Shown: positions 29,976 to 40,154, counted from the stretch's first letter. The stretch: 64,000 nucleotides of DNA from Herbaspirillum sp. CF444 (GCF_000282135.1 NZ_AKJW01000067.1:29203-93202); one strand, 5' to 3'. Program-made: numbers and translations. The notes: generated from the sequence alone by a model not told the origin.

Positions 29976-31202
29976 TCAAGCCTGACGCGGCACCGTTTGC
30001 ATGGTGTGACGCGCAACATAGCGATACAGCAGCAAGGCGGCGACACCGCACACCGCCATCACGGTCACCAGCGGCAACGCCGTGCCGTCGTGCCACAGCC
30101 CCATCACCACGCCCGACAACATGCCGATGCCGAATTGCAGCGTACCCATCAGCGCCGCCGCGGTGCCGGCTTGCTTGCCCTGCTGCGCCAGCGCGATGGC
30201 CGAGGCATTGGGACCGACGAAACCGTGGCAGGACAGGAAACCGAAGAAGCCGATCAGCAGCAGCGGCAGGCTTTCAAACCCGCACGCCACCAGCAGCGCC
30301 ACGATCGTGGTCAGGATGGCCGGAATCCAGATGATCTTGCCGAGCACGCGGTCGGCGCTGCGTTTGATCACCAGGCGCGCGTTGATCTGCGAACAGGTGA
30401 TCAGGCCGATGGCGTTGGCGCCGAAGACGAAGCCGAAGTTTTGCGGCTTGATGCCGTGCAGTTCGATCAGCACGAAAGGACCGCCCGAAATATAAGCGAA
30501 CAAACCGGCCTGGATCAGACCGCCGCACAGGACGTAGGCCATGAACTGGCGATGCCGCAACAGACCGAGGTACTGGCGCAGCACGCGGCCCAGATGCAGC
30601 GGCACGACGTGGGCCTGGTCGCGCGTTTCTTCCATCACGCGGTGCGTGCAGATCAGGCAAATCGCGCCGAACACGGTCAGCGTGGCGAAAATCGCTCGCC
30701 AGGTCGAGAAAGTCAGCAACAGGCCGCCGATGAAAGGCGCGAGAATAGGCGCCAGCCCGAACACCAGCATCAGCATCGAGAAGGCGCGGGCGGCGCCTTC
30801 CGCTCCCATCTTGTCGCGCACCACCGCGCGCGGGATCACCATGCCGGAACTGCCGCCCAGGCCCTGGAAGAAGCGCAGCACCAGCAGCGTTTCGATATTC
30901 GGCGCCAGCGCACAGCCGAGCGAGGAGACGACATACAGGCAGATGCCGAAATACAGCGGCGGCTTGCGGCCGAAGCGGTCGCTGATGGGACCGTAGAACA
31001 TTTGCCCGAACGCCAGCCCGATCAGGAAGGTCGACAGCGTCAACTGGATGGTGTTGCTGCCCACGCCGAGATCTTTGGCGATGAAGGAAAAGCTGGGCAG
31101 GTACATGTCGATCGACAAGGCGCCCATCGCCGTCAGCGCGGCCATCAAGATCAGCCAACCGGGAAGGCGTTTGCCCTGAAAAGGCGAAGAGTCTGTATGC
31201 AT
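29976..31202 (-). CDS. Bcr/CflA-family multidrug efflux MFS transporter
   Basis: This 408-residue exporter has about 12 membrane segments. Family motifs are MAALTAMGALSIDMYLPSFSFIAKDLG (first helix with the acidic residue), YGPISDRFGRKPPLYFGICLYV (MFS motif A) and RFFQGLGGSSGMVIPRAVVRDKMG (motif B region). Related proteins expel bicyclomycin, chloramphenicol and sulfonamides. The start at 31202 (MHTDSSPFQGKRLPGW) lacks a strong ribosome site, so it is uncertain. The 319-base gap to the next gene shows no further feature. Confidence 0.88.
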   Translation of the reverse strand: MHTDSSPFQGKRLPGWLILMAALTAMGALSIDMYLPSFSFIAKDLGVGSNTIQLTLSTFLIGLAFGQMFYGPISDRFGRKPPLYFGICLYVVSSLGCALAPNIETLLVLRFFQGLGGSSGMVIPRAVVRDKMGAEGAARAFSMLMLVFGLAPILAPFIGGLLLTFSTWRAIFATLTVFGAICLICTHRVMEETRDQAHVVPLHLGRVLRQYLGLLRHRQFMAYVLCGGLIQAGLFAYISGGPFVLIELHGIKPQNFGFVFGANAIGLITCSQINARLVIKRSADRVLGKIIWIPAILTTIVALLVACGFESLPLLLIGFFGFLSCHGFVGPNASAIALAQQGKQAGTAAALMGTLQFGIGMLSGVVMGLWHDGTALPLVTVMAVCGVAALLLYRYVARHTMQTVPRQA

Positions 31203-31521
31203 GAAAAATGACAAATGCCGCCTGATGCCAAAGACGGACAAACAAGAAAAGGGGGGAATGCCTGGCGCAAATAGAGTACGGCGGAACAGATGCAGCGTCC
31301 GTCATTATACCGTCTGGGGCGCAAAGCTTCCGGCACGCGCCGCGACCAATGACGGAGCAACAACGAAGCCGTAAATTTTTCTGTGGAACCCGCAACATTC
31401 GCCTGCAAGTTACGTAAAAGATGGCACACTGAATGTTGAATAAAAAGTTGGCGAACACCTCTCCGTACTACGCGGGATGTTTCATCGGTAGCCACATCGG
31501 GGAAGTCTTCAGGAAAGATTC

Positions 31522-32844
31522 ATGGGTCACGCAGCTATAAAAAGAACCTCGGGTGTTTTCACCGCGTTTGCCGTCATCGCCGTTTTCTGCTGTTGCAGTC
31601 TGTTGTCGGCCTGCGACCAGGCCGCCGACCAGACTGCCGTCGCACCGGCGCCTGCGCCGCAGACGCGGCTTACCGCGCTGATATGGGCGCCCGACTGGCC
31701 TGAGGAGATGCACAAGATCGCCGATGCCTTCCATCGCGAGAATCCCGACATCATGGTCGACGTGCAGTTCATGATCGGCAACTCGGTGGAGGAAAACCTC
31801 AAACCCAAAGTCGCCACCCACAACCTGCCCGACCTGATCTCCATCAATCCGAACGCCTATGCCGCCGAGCTGGCGAACCAGGGAATCCTTGCCGACGTCG
31901 GCGACAGCGCCGCCTGGGACAACATGCTGGACTCGCTCAAACCCGACTGGACCAGCCGCCACGGCAAGCGCTTCGGCATTTCGGGGGGCGTCGCGGCGAC
32001 GCTGATCTATTACAACAAGGACATGTTCCGCAAAGCCGGCATCAAGACGCTGCCGGCCAACTTCGAAGAATTCCTCGCCGCCTGCGCCGCGCTGCGCAAG
32101 GCCGGCTTCACGCCGATCATCTGGAACGGTGCATTCCCCAACATGCTGGCCAACGGTCCGTTCAGCTTCGGCTTCGCCAACAACGTCGTGGCGCGTCACC
32201 CCAACGACTGGAAGGCCCGCATCGCCGACGGCAGCCTTGATCTCAACACCGACGACGCCGTCGACATCTTCGCCAAGATCAAACTGATCGCCGATAAAGG
32301 CTACGTGCAGCGCGGCTACATGAACACCAGCTACGACGAAGGCATCCGCCTGTTCGCCGAGGGCAAGGCGGCGATGGCTTTCCAAGGAACGTGGTCGTCG
32401 GGGCAATTAATGCACGGCAATCATTTCACCACCGGCACCTTCGTGCCGCCATGGAATGCACCGGGCAAGACCGTGGTGCCGGTGGTCGGCAGCGAGACCG
32501 GCTTTGCCGTCTGCGAGACGCGCAACAAGAAGGCGGCGATGAAATTTCTCGAATTCATCTATGACAAGGGCTATCCGATCCTGCAGAACAAGCGGCAAAA
32601 TGTCTCTCCGTTGAAGTACGTCGGCGGCAAGACCGTCACCGATCAGCAAATCGTCGACTACGTGCAGCACGTCACGCAAGCGCCGCTGACGACGGGGCCG
32701 TATTATTCTTATCTGCCTACCAACACCATCGACATGCTGCATCCGCTGCTGCAAGACGTGCTGTTCGGCAAAAAGACCCCGCGCCAGGCCGCCCTGGCGC
32801 TGGAACAATCGATCCGGCATGAAGCCAGAACGGAGAACAGATAA
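31522..32844 (+). CDS. Sugar-type (family 1) extracellular solute-binding lipoprotein
   Basis: This 440-residue protein has a lipoprotein signal (AVFCCCSLLSAC) and a family-1 binding fold. The fold is seen in LTALIWAPDWPEEMHKIADAFHRENPDIMVDVQF, ATLIYYNKDMFRKAGIKTLPANFEEFLAACAALRKAG, and AMAFQGTWSSGQLM. ATG follows AGGAAAGATTC. No permease or ATPase genes are adjacent. Instead, a membrane cyclase gene starts 89 bases downstream on the same strand, so it may deliver a ligand signal to that protein. Confidence 0.87.
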   Translation: MGHAAIKRTSGVFTAFAVIAVFCCCSLLSACDQAADQTAVAPAPAPQTRLTALIWAPDWPEEMHKIADAFHRENPDIMVDVQFMIGNSVEENLKPKVATHNLPDLISINPNAYAAELANQGILADVGDSAAWDNMLDSLKPDWTSRHGKRFGISGGVAATLIYYNKDMFRKAGIKTLPANFEEFLAACAALRKAGFTPIIWNGAFPNMLANGPFSFGFANNVVARHPNDWKARIADGSLDLNTDDAVDIFAKIKLIADKGYVQRGYMNTSYDEGIRLFAEGKAAMAFQGTWSSGQLMHGNHFTTGTFVPPWNAPGKTVVPVVGSETGFAVCETRNKKAAMKFLEFIYDKGYPILQNKRQNVSPLKYVGGKTVTDQQIVDYVQHVTQAPLTTGPYYSYLPTNTIDMLHPLLQDVLFGKKTPRQAALALEQSIRHEARTENR

Positions 32845-32933
32845 GCGATGCCAGCCTTGTCCGCGATGAACGCATTCTCACCCTGCCCGTGTCCTTGTTT
32901 GCGTCCGGCCGCCGCATGCGGAAAGCTGCCGTC

Positions 32934-34664
32934 ATGAGGAAGATGCTGGATTTCCTGTCGCTGAAACTGTTGCGCAAGATCGAGATCCGTCATCGGCTGA
33001 TCAATTCTTTCGTACTGGTGTCGCTGGTGCCGCTGTTGATCGCGGGCATCGTCGCCTACCGGGAGTCAAGCAGCGCTTCGCAGGAAAAGATCCGCATCTT
33101 CGCCGGCGAAGTGGTCAAGCAGGTTGCGCAGAACATGCTGCAGCAAATCGAGAAGATCGAATCCTCCAGCGAAGAGCTGGCGGTTTCCGACCGCATGCAA
33201 GGCGCATTGGCGGCTTACTACAACGGCAACGAAGCGGACCGCTCCACGGCGCGCGCGAAGATGACGCGGCTGATGCTGGAGAATTACGGCTCCTTCGAAT
33301 ACGTCAACCAGAAGTACGTACTCGACCGCAAACACAAGATCATGGACCCGCAGGTGTTTGCGCAGCTCGGCGACGGCGTGGTCCGCTTCGTCGACGACGC
33401 GCCCGACATGAAGGGCCGGCCTTACTGGAGCACCTACGGCACCGCCGCCGGCCAGAAAAGCGTGGTGATGCTGCGCGACATTCTCTTCAAGAGCAACAAC
33501 CGGCTGGCCGGCACCCTGTTCGTCGGGCTCAAGCCGACGCATTTTTCGCGCATCTTCGATGCGGTCGATCTCGGTTACGGCTCGCGCCTGTTCGTCATCG
33601 ACAGCCGCGACGGCCGCATCGTCGCCAGCGGCAGCCAGGACGACAACGATGCAGCGGAAACCGGCCTGGTGGCCGCCATCGCCCAGGCCGTCGCCAAAGG
33701 CAGCAAGGATTTCGTATCCTATGACGGCAGCAACAAGAAAAAACATCTGGCGGCATTCGCACCGGTTCCGCATACCGACTGGATGGTGGTCAGCACCACG
33801 CCGCTCAATGCGCTCAACGCCGAGGTGCGCTCGATCCGCAACAAGATCATCCTGATCGGCGTGCTGTGCTTCATCGTCTCGTTCGCACTATCCTTCATCA
33901 TCGCGCGCAGCATTTCGCTGCCGCTCAAGCAGCTGGTCGGCGTGATGAAGGAAACCAAGACCGGCAACTACCTGATCCGCATGGAATACGAGGGCAAGGA
34001 CGAGATCACCGTGCTGTCGCAGCGCTTCAACGAAATGGCCAGCAAGGTGTACCAGCACAACGAACATCTGGAAGAGCAGGTCGCCGCGCGCACGCGCGAG
34101 CTGGAGCTGGCCAACCGCAAGTTGGAAGCCCTGAGCGCCACCGACAGCCTGACCGGCATCGCCAACCGCCGCCGCTTCGACGAAGCGCTGGCCAGCGAGT
34201 TGCGGCGCGCGGTACGTTCGCAAAAGCCGCTGGCGCTGCTGATGCTGGATGTCGACTTTTTCAAGAATTACAACGACCGCTACGGCCACCTGGCCGGCGA
34301 CGATTGCCTGCGTACCGTGGCGCAGATCCTGCACACCAGTTCGCGCCGCGCCACCGACCTGGCGGCGCGTTACGGCGGCGAAGAGTTTTCCATCATCGTC
34401 GCGGAAAGCGACAGCGCCCACGCCATGCAACTGGGCGAGAACATCCGCGCCGCCATCGAAAACCTGCGCATCCCGCACGAAGACTCGCCGTTCGGCTATG
34501 TGACCTGCAGCATCGGCGTGACCGCCGTGCAGGTCGACGACGGCATGAGCACCGACACCGTGCTGCGCATGGCCGACGAGGCGATGTATCTGGCCAAGTC
34601 GCAGGGCCGCAATCGCGTCGTGCTCAACGACCGCGAAGGTATCGCCGGCTCACCGGCGGCATGA
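32934..34664 (+). CDS. Membrane diguanylate cyclase (periplasmic sensor-HAMP-GGDEF)
   Basis: This 576-residue protein has a membrane helix (SFVLVSLVPLLIAGIVAY), a periplasmic Cache-like sensor of about 260 residues and a second helix (IILIGVLCFIVSFALSFIIA). A HAMP linker and a GGDEF domain follow. The active-site signature is GGEEF within RYGGEEFSIIVAES, and the product-inhibition site RxxD (RATD) lies five residues before it. It should make cyclic-di-GMP from GTP. Start is uncertain among ATG codons at 32916, 32934 and 32943. It likely forms an operon with the upstream binding lipoprotein. Confidence 0.88.
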   Translation: MRKMLDFLSLKLLRKIEIRHRLINSFVLVSLVPLLIAGIVAYRESSSASQEKIRIFAGEVVKQVAQNMLQQIEKIESSSEELAVSDRMQGALAAYYNGNEADRSTARAKMTRLMLENYGSFEYVNQKYVLDRKHKIMDPQVFAQLGDGVVRFVDDAPDMKGRPYWSTYGTAAGQKSVVMLRDILFKSNNRLAGTLFVGLKPTHFSRIFDAVDLGYGSRLFVIDSRDGRIVASGSQDDNDAAETGLVAAIAQAVAKGSKDFVSYDGSNKKKHLAAFAPVPHTDWMVVSTTPLNALNAEVRSIRNKIILIGVLCFIVSFALSFIIARSISLPLKQLVGVMKETKTGNYLIRMEYEGKDEITVLSQRFNEMASKVYQHNEHLEEQVAARTRELELANRKLEALSATDSLTGIANRRRFDEALASELRRAVRSQKPLALLMLDVDFFKNYNDRYGHLAGDDCLRTVAQILHTSSRRATDLAARYGGEEFSIIVAESDSAHAMQLGENIRAAIENLRIPHEDSPFGYVTCSIGVTAVQVDDGMSTDTVLRMADEAMYLAKSQGRNRVVLNDREGIAGSPAA

Positions 34665-34916
34665 TGGTGTAACGATGTCCGGTTTATCGATGACTCAATT
34701 GACCTGTCCGGCATGGTCAATTTTCCGATGCGGCATCGCGTTGATTTTTCAATAACGAAAACACCACATCGTCGTGCCGTAGTCTGTTACATCGGCCATA
34801 AAGCCCCGCTTTACCGGCCTTTTCACCGGATTGCGGCTCCGCGCGCTGGACTAGTATGCATGTTTCCCCCGTGCATCCCCGCACGGAAACGACAACAATA
34901 TCTGGACGAGACAAAC

Positions 34917-36632
34917 ATGAAAAATATCCGCATTGGTTCGCGGCTGGGACTTGGATTTGCCATGGTGTTATCCCTGCTGGTGTTGATGACCGTCATCGGC
35001 GTGTGGCGCCTGCAGGACATCGGCAGCCGTACCGCCAGCATGATCAGCCAGGATCTGCTGAAAGAGCGCCTGGCTTCGGAATGGGCCGCCAACATCGACG
35101 CCAACGGCGTGCGCACCGTGGCGTTGATCAAGAGCAGCAACCCCGATCACCAGAAGTTCTTCAAGGACCAGGTGGCAGGCACCGTGGACCGCACCAGCGC
35201 CGTCCAGAAGCAGCTCGACGAAATGGTCAAATCCGATGAAGGACGCAAATTGTTCAACGCGCTGCTGGAACAGCGCAAGGTCTACAACGACTTGCGCAAC
35301 AAGGTGTTCAAGATGAAGGAAGCCGGCGACGAAGCCGGCGCCCTGGCCGAACTCGACGGCAAGCTGATCCCGGCCATGAAGGAATATAGCGCGCGCGTCA
35401 ACGCTGTCGCCACTCATCAGAAGGATGTCATCAATCGCAATGCGGCCATCGTCGACGACCAGTACCGCTCCGGCCGCGTCATTCTGATCGCCGTCGGCGT
35501 GCTGGCGCTGCTGGTGGGCATTCTGACCTCATGGCGTCTGGCCGAAGGCATCACGCGCCCGCTGCACCGCGCCGTACAAGCCACCGCCGCCGTCGCGGCA
35601 GGCGATCTCAGCAAACATGTGGTGGTGGACCGCAAGGATGAAATCGGCCAGTTGCTGCAAGGCCTGCACGACATGACGCAGAATCTGCTCAAGACCGTGC
35701 GCGAAGTGCGCTCCGGCGCCGATACCATCGCCACTGCTTCATCCGAAATCGCCACCGGCAACCTCGACCTGTCGTCGCGCACCGAACAACAGGCCGGCTC
35801 GCTGGAAGAAACCGCCTCCGCCGTCGAACAACTGACGTCCACCGTCAAGCAAAATGCCGACAACGCGCGCCAAGCCAATGAGCTGGCCTTGTCGGCCTCC
35901 AAGGTCGCAGTCGAAGGCGGCACCGTGGTCGGACAGGTGGTCGACACCATGCAAGCCATCAACGAATCCTCGCGTCGCATCGTCGACATCATCAGCGTGA
36001 TCGACGGCATCGCCTTCCAGACCAACATCCTGGCGTTGAATGCGGCGGTGGAAGCCGCGCGCGCCGGCGAGCAGGGCCGCGGGTTTGCTGTCGTGGCGAG
36101 CGAAGTGCGCAGCCTGGCGCAGCGCTCGGCGTCGGCTGCCAAGGAAATCAAATCGCTCATCGACGACTCCGTCGACAAGGTCGGCTCGGGTACCCGCCTG
36201 GTGGAACAGGCCGGAAAAACCATGGCCGACGTCGTCAGCAGCGTCAGGCGCGTGAGCGACATCGTGGCCGAAATCAGTTCGGCCACGCAGGAACAAAGCA
36301 CCGGCATCGGCGAAGTCAATCACGCCATCACGCAAATGGATCAGGTCACGCAACAGAACGCCGCGCTGGTCGAACAGGCCGCCGCTGCTGCCGGTTCGCT
36401 GCAGGACCAGGCGGCTCGGCTGGCACAGGTGGTGAGCGTGTTCACACTGGACGCCAACAGCGTAGCCGTCGCATCGTCACACGGACCATCGGCTACCCCG
36501 ATCAGGAACATCACGCCGCAACGTGCGGCGATCGCAACCGGCACGGACAAGCCTGCACCGCGCCTGATCCCGCCGCCACAGCCGGCCAGAAAGCCGGTCA
36601 ACGACGGCTCGGAAGATTGGGAAACCTTCTGA
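34917..36632 (+). CDS. Methyl-accepting chemotaxis protein with CheR-tether-like tail
   Basis: This 571-residue chemoreceptor has TM1 (LGFAMVLSLLVLMTVIGVW), a four-helix-bundle periplasmic domain, TM2 (VILIAVGVLALLVGILTSW), HAMP, and a signalling domain. The signalling hairpin tip is [34 protein letters not shown]. The last residues are EDWETF, close to the NWETF pentapeptide that tethers CheR and CheB. ATG at 34917 is preceded by GGACGAGACAAAC. It faces a second chemoreceptor across a shared terminator. Confidence 0.92.
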   Translation: MKNIRIGSRLGLGFAMVLSLLVLMTVIGVWRLQDIGSRTASMISQDLLKERLASEWAANIDANGVRTVALIKSSNPDHQKFFKDQVAGTVDRTSAVQKQLDEMVKSDEGRKLFNALLEQRKVYNDLRNKVFKMKEAGDEAGALAELDGKLIPAMKEYSARVNAVATHQKDVINRNAAIVDDQYRSGRVILIAVGVLALLVGILTSWRLAEGITRPLHRAVQATAAVAAGDLSKHVVVDRKDEIGQLLQGLHDMTQNLLKTVREVRSGADTIATASSEIATGNLDLSSRTEQQAGSLEETASAVEQLTSTVKQNADNARQANELALSASKVAVEGGTVVGQVVDTMQAINESSRRIVDIISVIDGIAFQTNILALNAAVEAARAGEQGRGFAVVASEVRSLAQRSASAAKEIKSLIDDSVDKVGSGTRLVEQAGKTMADVVSSVRRVSDIVAEISSATQEQSTGIGEVNHAITQMDQVTQQNAALVEQAAAAAGSLQDQAARLAQVVSVFTLDANSVAVASSHGPSATPIRNITPQRAAIATGTDKPAPRLIPPPQPARKPVNDGSEDWETF

Positions 36633-36660
36633 TCGCGCATTGCGTCGCGGCTTGAAACCA

Positions 36661-36693
36661 AAACGGGCGCCTGTCAAAAGGCGCCCGTTTTTT
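36661..36693. terminator. Bidirectional terminator between convergent chemoreceptors
   Basis: AAACGGGCGCC, loop TGTCAAAA, GGCGCCCGTTT, then TTT; the left side carries the matching A residues. A perfect 11-bp stem serves both strands. Confidence 0.9.
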
Positions 36694-36720
36694 ATTGGAG
36701 GCGGCCGATCTCAGACGACG

Positions 36721-38274
36721 TCAGGCATGCCCGAGCTTGAAGTGCCGTCCCGCTTCGGCCAGCTTGCCGGCCTGGGCCTGCAACAGTTCCGAAGTGGCGC
36801 TCGCCTGCTCCACCAACGCAGCGTTTTGTTGCGTGGTGTTGTCCATCTCGGTGACGGCCTGGTTGATCTGTTCGATACCCTGGCTCTGTTCCTGGCTGGC
36901 GGTGGCGATCTCGCTCATGATGAGCGTCACGCGCTTGACGCTTTCCACCATCTCGCTCATGGTGACGCCGGCCTGTTCCACCAGCCGGCTGCCGGAGCCG
37001 ACCTTTTCCACCGAGTCGCCGATGAGCATCTTGATTTCCTTGGCCGCCGCCGCGCTGCGTTGCGCCAGGCTGCGCACTTCCGACGCCACCACGGCGAAGC
37101 CGCGGCCCTGTTCGCCGGCGCGGGCGGCTTCCACCGCTGCGTTCAACGCCAGGATGTTGGTCTGGAAGGCGATGCCGTCGATCACGCTGATGATGTCGAC
37201 GATCTTGTTCGAGGAGGCGTTGATGGCGCCCATGGTGTCGACCACTTGCGAGACCACGCCGCTGCCCTTGACGGCGACGTCGGACGCGCTCTGCGCCAAT
37301 TGATTGGCTTGCCGCGCGTTCTCGGCATTCTGCTTGACGGTGGAGGTCAGCTGTTCGATCGATGCCGCGGTTTCTTCCAGCGAACCGGCCTGCTGCTCGG
37401 TGCGCGAAGACAGATCGAAATTGCCCGAGGCGATTTCATTGGCCGCGGTCGAGATCGACTCGGTGCCGGTCTGCACTTCAGACACGATCTTGCGCAGCGC
37501 CTCGTTCATTTCGTCGAGCGCCCGCATCAGTTCGGCGATTTCGTCCTTGCCGTGTTTCTCGATGTTGGCGGTGAGATCGCCGGCCGCCACCATCCTGGCA
37601 ACTTGCAGCGCGCGCTTCAACGGCGTCGTGATGCTGCGCGAAATGATGATCACCGCAACCACGCTGATGACCACCAGCAGCACGCCCAGCGCCATCATCA
37701 GTTGCATGCCGCGCGTGTTGGTGCGGTCGATATCGACGGCCATCTGGTCGATGGCCTTGCGCTGCATCGCCAGCAGCCCGTGGACCTTGTCCGCATAGGC
37801 CTTGGACGCCGGTTCGAACACATCCTTGTAGGCTTTCTCGGCGGCGGCGGCGTCGCCGGTCTTGCGCGTATTCATCACCAGTTCCTTGGCGGCCTGGTAT
37901 GTATTGCGCGCGGCGATGATTTCCTTGAACAGTGCTTTCTCATCCTCCGAACTCAGGCGCGGTTCGATCTGCTTGATGATGCCGCTGCCGGAAACCACAC
38001 TGGCGGCGATCGCTTCCTTGAAGGTGTCAGCCAAATTGACGTCGGAGCTGCGCGCGATCATCGACGTGCGCACGATCGCCGAATACGTCAGCACGAACCA
38101 GTCGGCGACCAGCCTTTCCTTGGCCAGCGGCAACTCCATCATGGCGCGCGTGGATTCCGCGTTACGTTTGGCATTGATCAGTCCCATCGAGGTGGAAATG
38201 ATCGCCAGGATGAGAACAATGGCAAAACCGAAAATCAGGCGGCTGGAAATCCGCATGTTGGAAAGTTGTTTCAT
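36721..38274 (-). CDS. Methyl-accepting chemotaxis protein (no tether tail)
   Basis: This 517-residue chemoreceptor has TM1 ([21 protein letters not shown]), a four-helix-bundle ligand domain, TM2 ([19 protein letters not shown]), HAMP and a signalling domain. The hairpin tip is identical to the neighbouring receptor ([20 protein letters not shown]). It ends [10 protein letters not shown] with no NWETF-like peptide, so it would depend on other receptors for efficient adaptation. The two genes probably arose by duplication but have divergent periplasmic domains. Confidence 0.92.
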   Translation of the reverse strand: MKQLSNMRISSRLIFGFAIVLILAIISTSMGLINAKRNAESTRAMMELPLAKERLVADWFVLTYSAIVRTSMIARSSDVNLADTFKEAIAASVVSGSGIIKQIEPRLSSEDEKALFKEIIAARNTYQAAKELVMNTRKTGDAAAAEKAYKDVFEPASKAYADKVHGLLAMQRKAIDQMAVDIDRTNTRGMQLMMALGVLLVVISVVAVIIISRSITTPLKRALQVARMVAAGDLTANIEKHGKDEIAELMRALDEMNEALRKIVSEVQTGTESISTAANEIASGNFDLSSRTEQQAGSLEETAASIEQLTSTVKQNAENARQANQLAQSASDVAVKGSGVVSQVVDTMGAINASSNKIVDIISVIDGIAFQTNILALNAAVEAARAGEQGRGFAVVASEVRSLAQRSAAAAKEIKMLIGDSVEKVGSGSRLVEQAGVTMSEMVESVKRVTLIMSEIATASQEQSQGIEQINQAVTEMDNTTQQNAALVEQASATSELLQAQAGKLAEAGRHFKLGHA

Positions 38275-38448
38275 GGTGATATCGCCCCTTGCTTGCTATC
38301 GTTTTAATGTGTCCCCCGGCCCTGTTTCCTCCTCGAGCTCCAATGCAGATTACCGCGTTTTAAACCTACCGAAAATATATATTGTCCGGAAAGCTACACT
38401 GCTGCTGTGCAACATGGGGCACCCATTTTTCATCCCTCCATGGCGTTC

Positions 38449-38997
38449 TCAAGCGCGCCGCAAATGCACCTCGGTTTCACGCTCGACATAGGTCCATTCA
38501 GGGGTGCTGCGCAGGGCAAGGAGAAGCTCGCCGAAGGCTTTCGCATGCTCCGGCGCGAACTCGAACCAGGTCAGGAAATCGTAGCCTTGCGCCGTGGCAA
38601 GATCGCGACAGTGATGCAAGCGGCGGGCGATCGGCGGCAGGTACCGCAGGCCGATTTCGATGTGGCGTGATTTGGCTTCGAGAATGTCGCGGCGCTCGTC
38701 CTGCGCCAGCGCCCACCAGGCGGCATTCTTGCGGATGGGAATCAACGCCGCCTGTGTGGAGGAAGGGCGACCCGGGCCCTGCTGGACGACAACGAGTTTT
38801 TGTTTTTCATCCTGTTGCACGTAGCGCTCGTTGCTGGTGACGCCTTGCAGCGTCCATACGGCAGGCGCGGACGGCGCCCCGTTGACGATATCGAGTCGTG
38901 CTGCCATGGCCAGCGATGTGCCGGTGATGGCCTTGACGTCGGTAACGCGCCATTGCCCGTGATCGCCGCCGGAAAAACTCCAAAGCCGTTCATTCAT
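38449..38997 (-). CDS. Chlorite-dismutase-family (heme-binding fold) protein
   Basis: This 182-residue protein ends with a stretch typical of the chlorite dismutase superfamily: LIPIRKNAAWWALAQDERRDILEAKSRHIEIGLRYLPPIARRLHHCRDL, then YDFLTWFEFAPEHAKAFGELLLALRSTPEWTYVERE. Members bind heme and include chlorite dismutases, coproheme decarboxylases and proteins of unknown role. Short length suggests the small type. Preceded by GAGGGCAGAC. No chlorate or heme genes are nearby, so function stays open. Confidence 0.78.
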   Translation of the reverse strand: MNERLWSFSGGDHGQWRVTDVKAITGTSLAMAARLDIVNGAPSAPAVWTLQGVTSNERYVQQDEKQKLVVVQQGPGRPSSTQAALIPIRKNAAWWALAQDERRDILEAKSRHIEIGLRYLPPIARRLHHCRDLATAQGYDFLTWFEFAPEHAKAFGELLLALRSTPEWTYVERETEVHLRRA

Positions 38998-39092
38998 GTC
39001 TGCCCTCGCTGATGATGTTTTTTCCTGGTTCTGCTTAGTCGCGCCGCGGCGGCGCTTCTTACATCAGTCAAGCAAGGGCCATGCCCCGGATT

Positions 39093-40154
39093 TCAGGCCG
39101 AGGGGAAGGGTAAACGCCGTCCCTCGGCATCGCTGCGGATGACGAGGTCGATGATGTTCATGACATCGACCGCGTCGTGCGCCGCCACCGGGAAAGGCTT
39201 GCCGTCGAGCAGCGTCTCCGCCAGCGCGCGATAGAAGCCGGCATAGTCGCCATCCTGCGTGGCGCAGGCCGACTGTGTATCGCGCTCGCCATCGGCTTCG
39301 CGCAGCAGGCCGGAAGCGTTCTTGCCGAAGCCGGCATCGCCGGGGCGCAGGCCGGCCTTGAGCTGGTCTTCCTGCACGTCGAGGCCGTTGATGACGTAAC
39401 TGCCGCGTGTGCCGTGCACGGTAAAGCGCGGCGGCGGCAAGGCGGTCAGCGCGCTGGCGTGCAGGATGACTTCCTTGTCGGCGTAATGCAATTGCAAATG
39501 GACGTAGTCCGGCACCTGGGCATTGTCGCGTTGCTGCCTCACCGTCGCCGAGATGGATTGCGGCGCGCCGAACAAGGCCAGCGCCTGGTCGATCAGATGC
39601 GGTCCCAGGTCGAACAGCAGGCCGCCGCCATGCGCCGCTTCTTCACGCCAGCGCTTGGGAATCACCGGACGAAAGCGGTCGAAGTGCGATTCGTAATGCG
39701 TCACGCGTCCCAGCTTGCCGTCGGCAATCAGCGCGCGCAGGGTCATGAAGTCGCCGTCCCAGCGCCGGTTGTGAAACGGCGCCAACAGCAAGCCGCGCTG
39801 CGTCGCCAACTCCGCCAGCGTCTTTGCATCGGCGCCGGACAAGGTCACCGGCTTGTCGACCACGACATGCTTGCCGGCGTCGAGCGCGCGGCGGGCCAGG
39901 TCGAAATGGGTGTCGTTGGGCGTGGCGATGACGATGCAAGGAATATCTTCGCGCGCGAGCAAGGCGTCGAAATCCGGCACGATGTCAACACCGGCGACGC
40001 CGGCGGCATCGGGATAATCGGCGCGGGCGCGCCCGGCCTGCGAGGTGGCGATCGCGGCGAGGGCGGTGCGGCCGCTATGCGCGATCACCGGCGCGTGGAA
40101 GGTCGAACCGGCAAAACCGTAGCCCATCAAACCCAGCTTCAATACCTCGGACAT
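39093..40154 (-). CDS. Gfo/Idh/MocA-family NAD(P)-dependent oxidoreductase
   Basis: This 353-residue enzyme has the nucleotide-binding start (LKLGLMGYGFAGSTFHAPVI), the CIVIATPNDTHFDLARRALDAGKHVVVDKPVTLS stretch with the catalytic Lys in DKPVT, and the C-terminal GGGLLFDLGPHLIDQALALFG. It resembles E. coli YdgJ. Family members oxidise sugars, inositols or similar polyols; the substrate is not evident. Preceded by GAGGAGACTCCCC, a strong ribosome site. Confidence 0.88.
   Translation of the reverse strand: MSEVLKLGLMGYGFAGSTFHAPVIAHSGRTALAAIATSQAGRARADYPDAAGVAGVDIVPDFDALLAREDIPCIVIATPNDTHFDLARRALDAGKHVVVDKPVTLSGADAKTLAELATQRGLLLAPFHNRRWDGDFMTLRALIADGKLGRVTHYESHFDRFRPVIPKRWREEAAHGGGLLFDLGPHLIDQALALFGAPQSISATVRQQRDNAQVPDYVHLQLHYADKEVILHASALTALPPPRFTVHGTRGSYVINGLDVQEDQLKAGLRPGDAGFGKNASGLLREADGERDTQSACATQDGDYAGFYRALAETLLDGKPFPVAAHDAVDVMNIIDLVIRSDAEGRRLPFPSA

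Noticed and set aside
29752..29985. 77-residue plus-strand ORF
   Set aside because: Its middle is the translated REP-like repeat (PDESQDP...WVPAFAGTT), a well-known false-gene pattern.
36640..38307. 555-residue plus-strand frame opposite the second chemoreceptor
   Set aside because: Antisense shadow; low-complexity composition and no domain, against a complete chemoreceptor on the minus strand.
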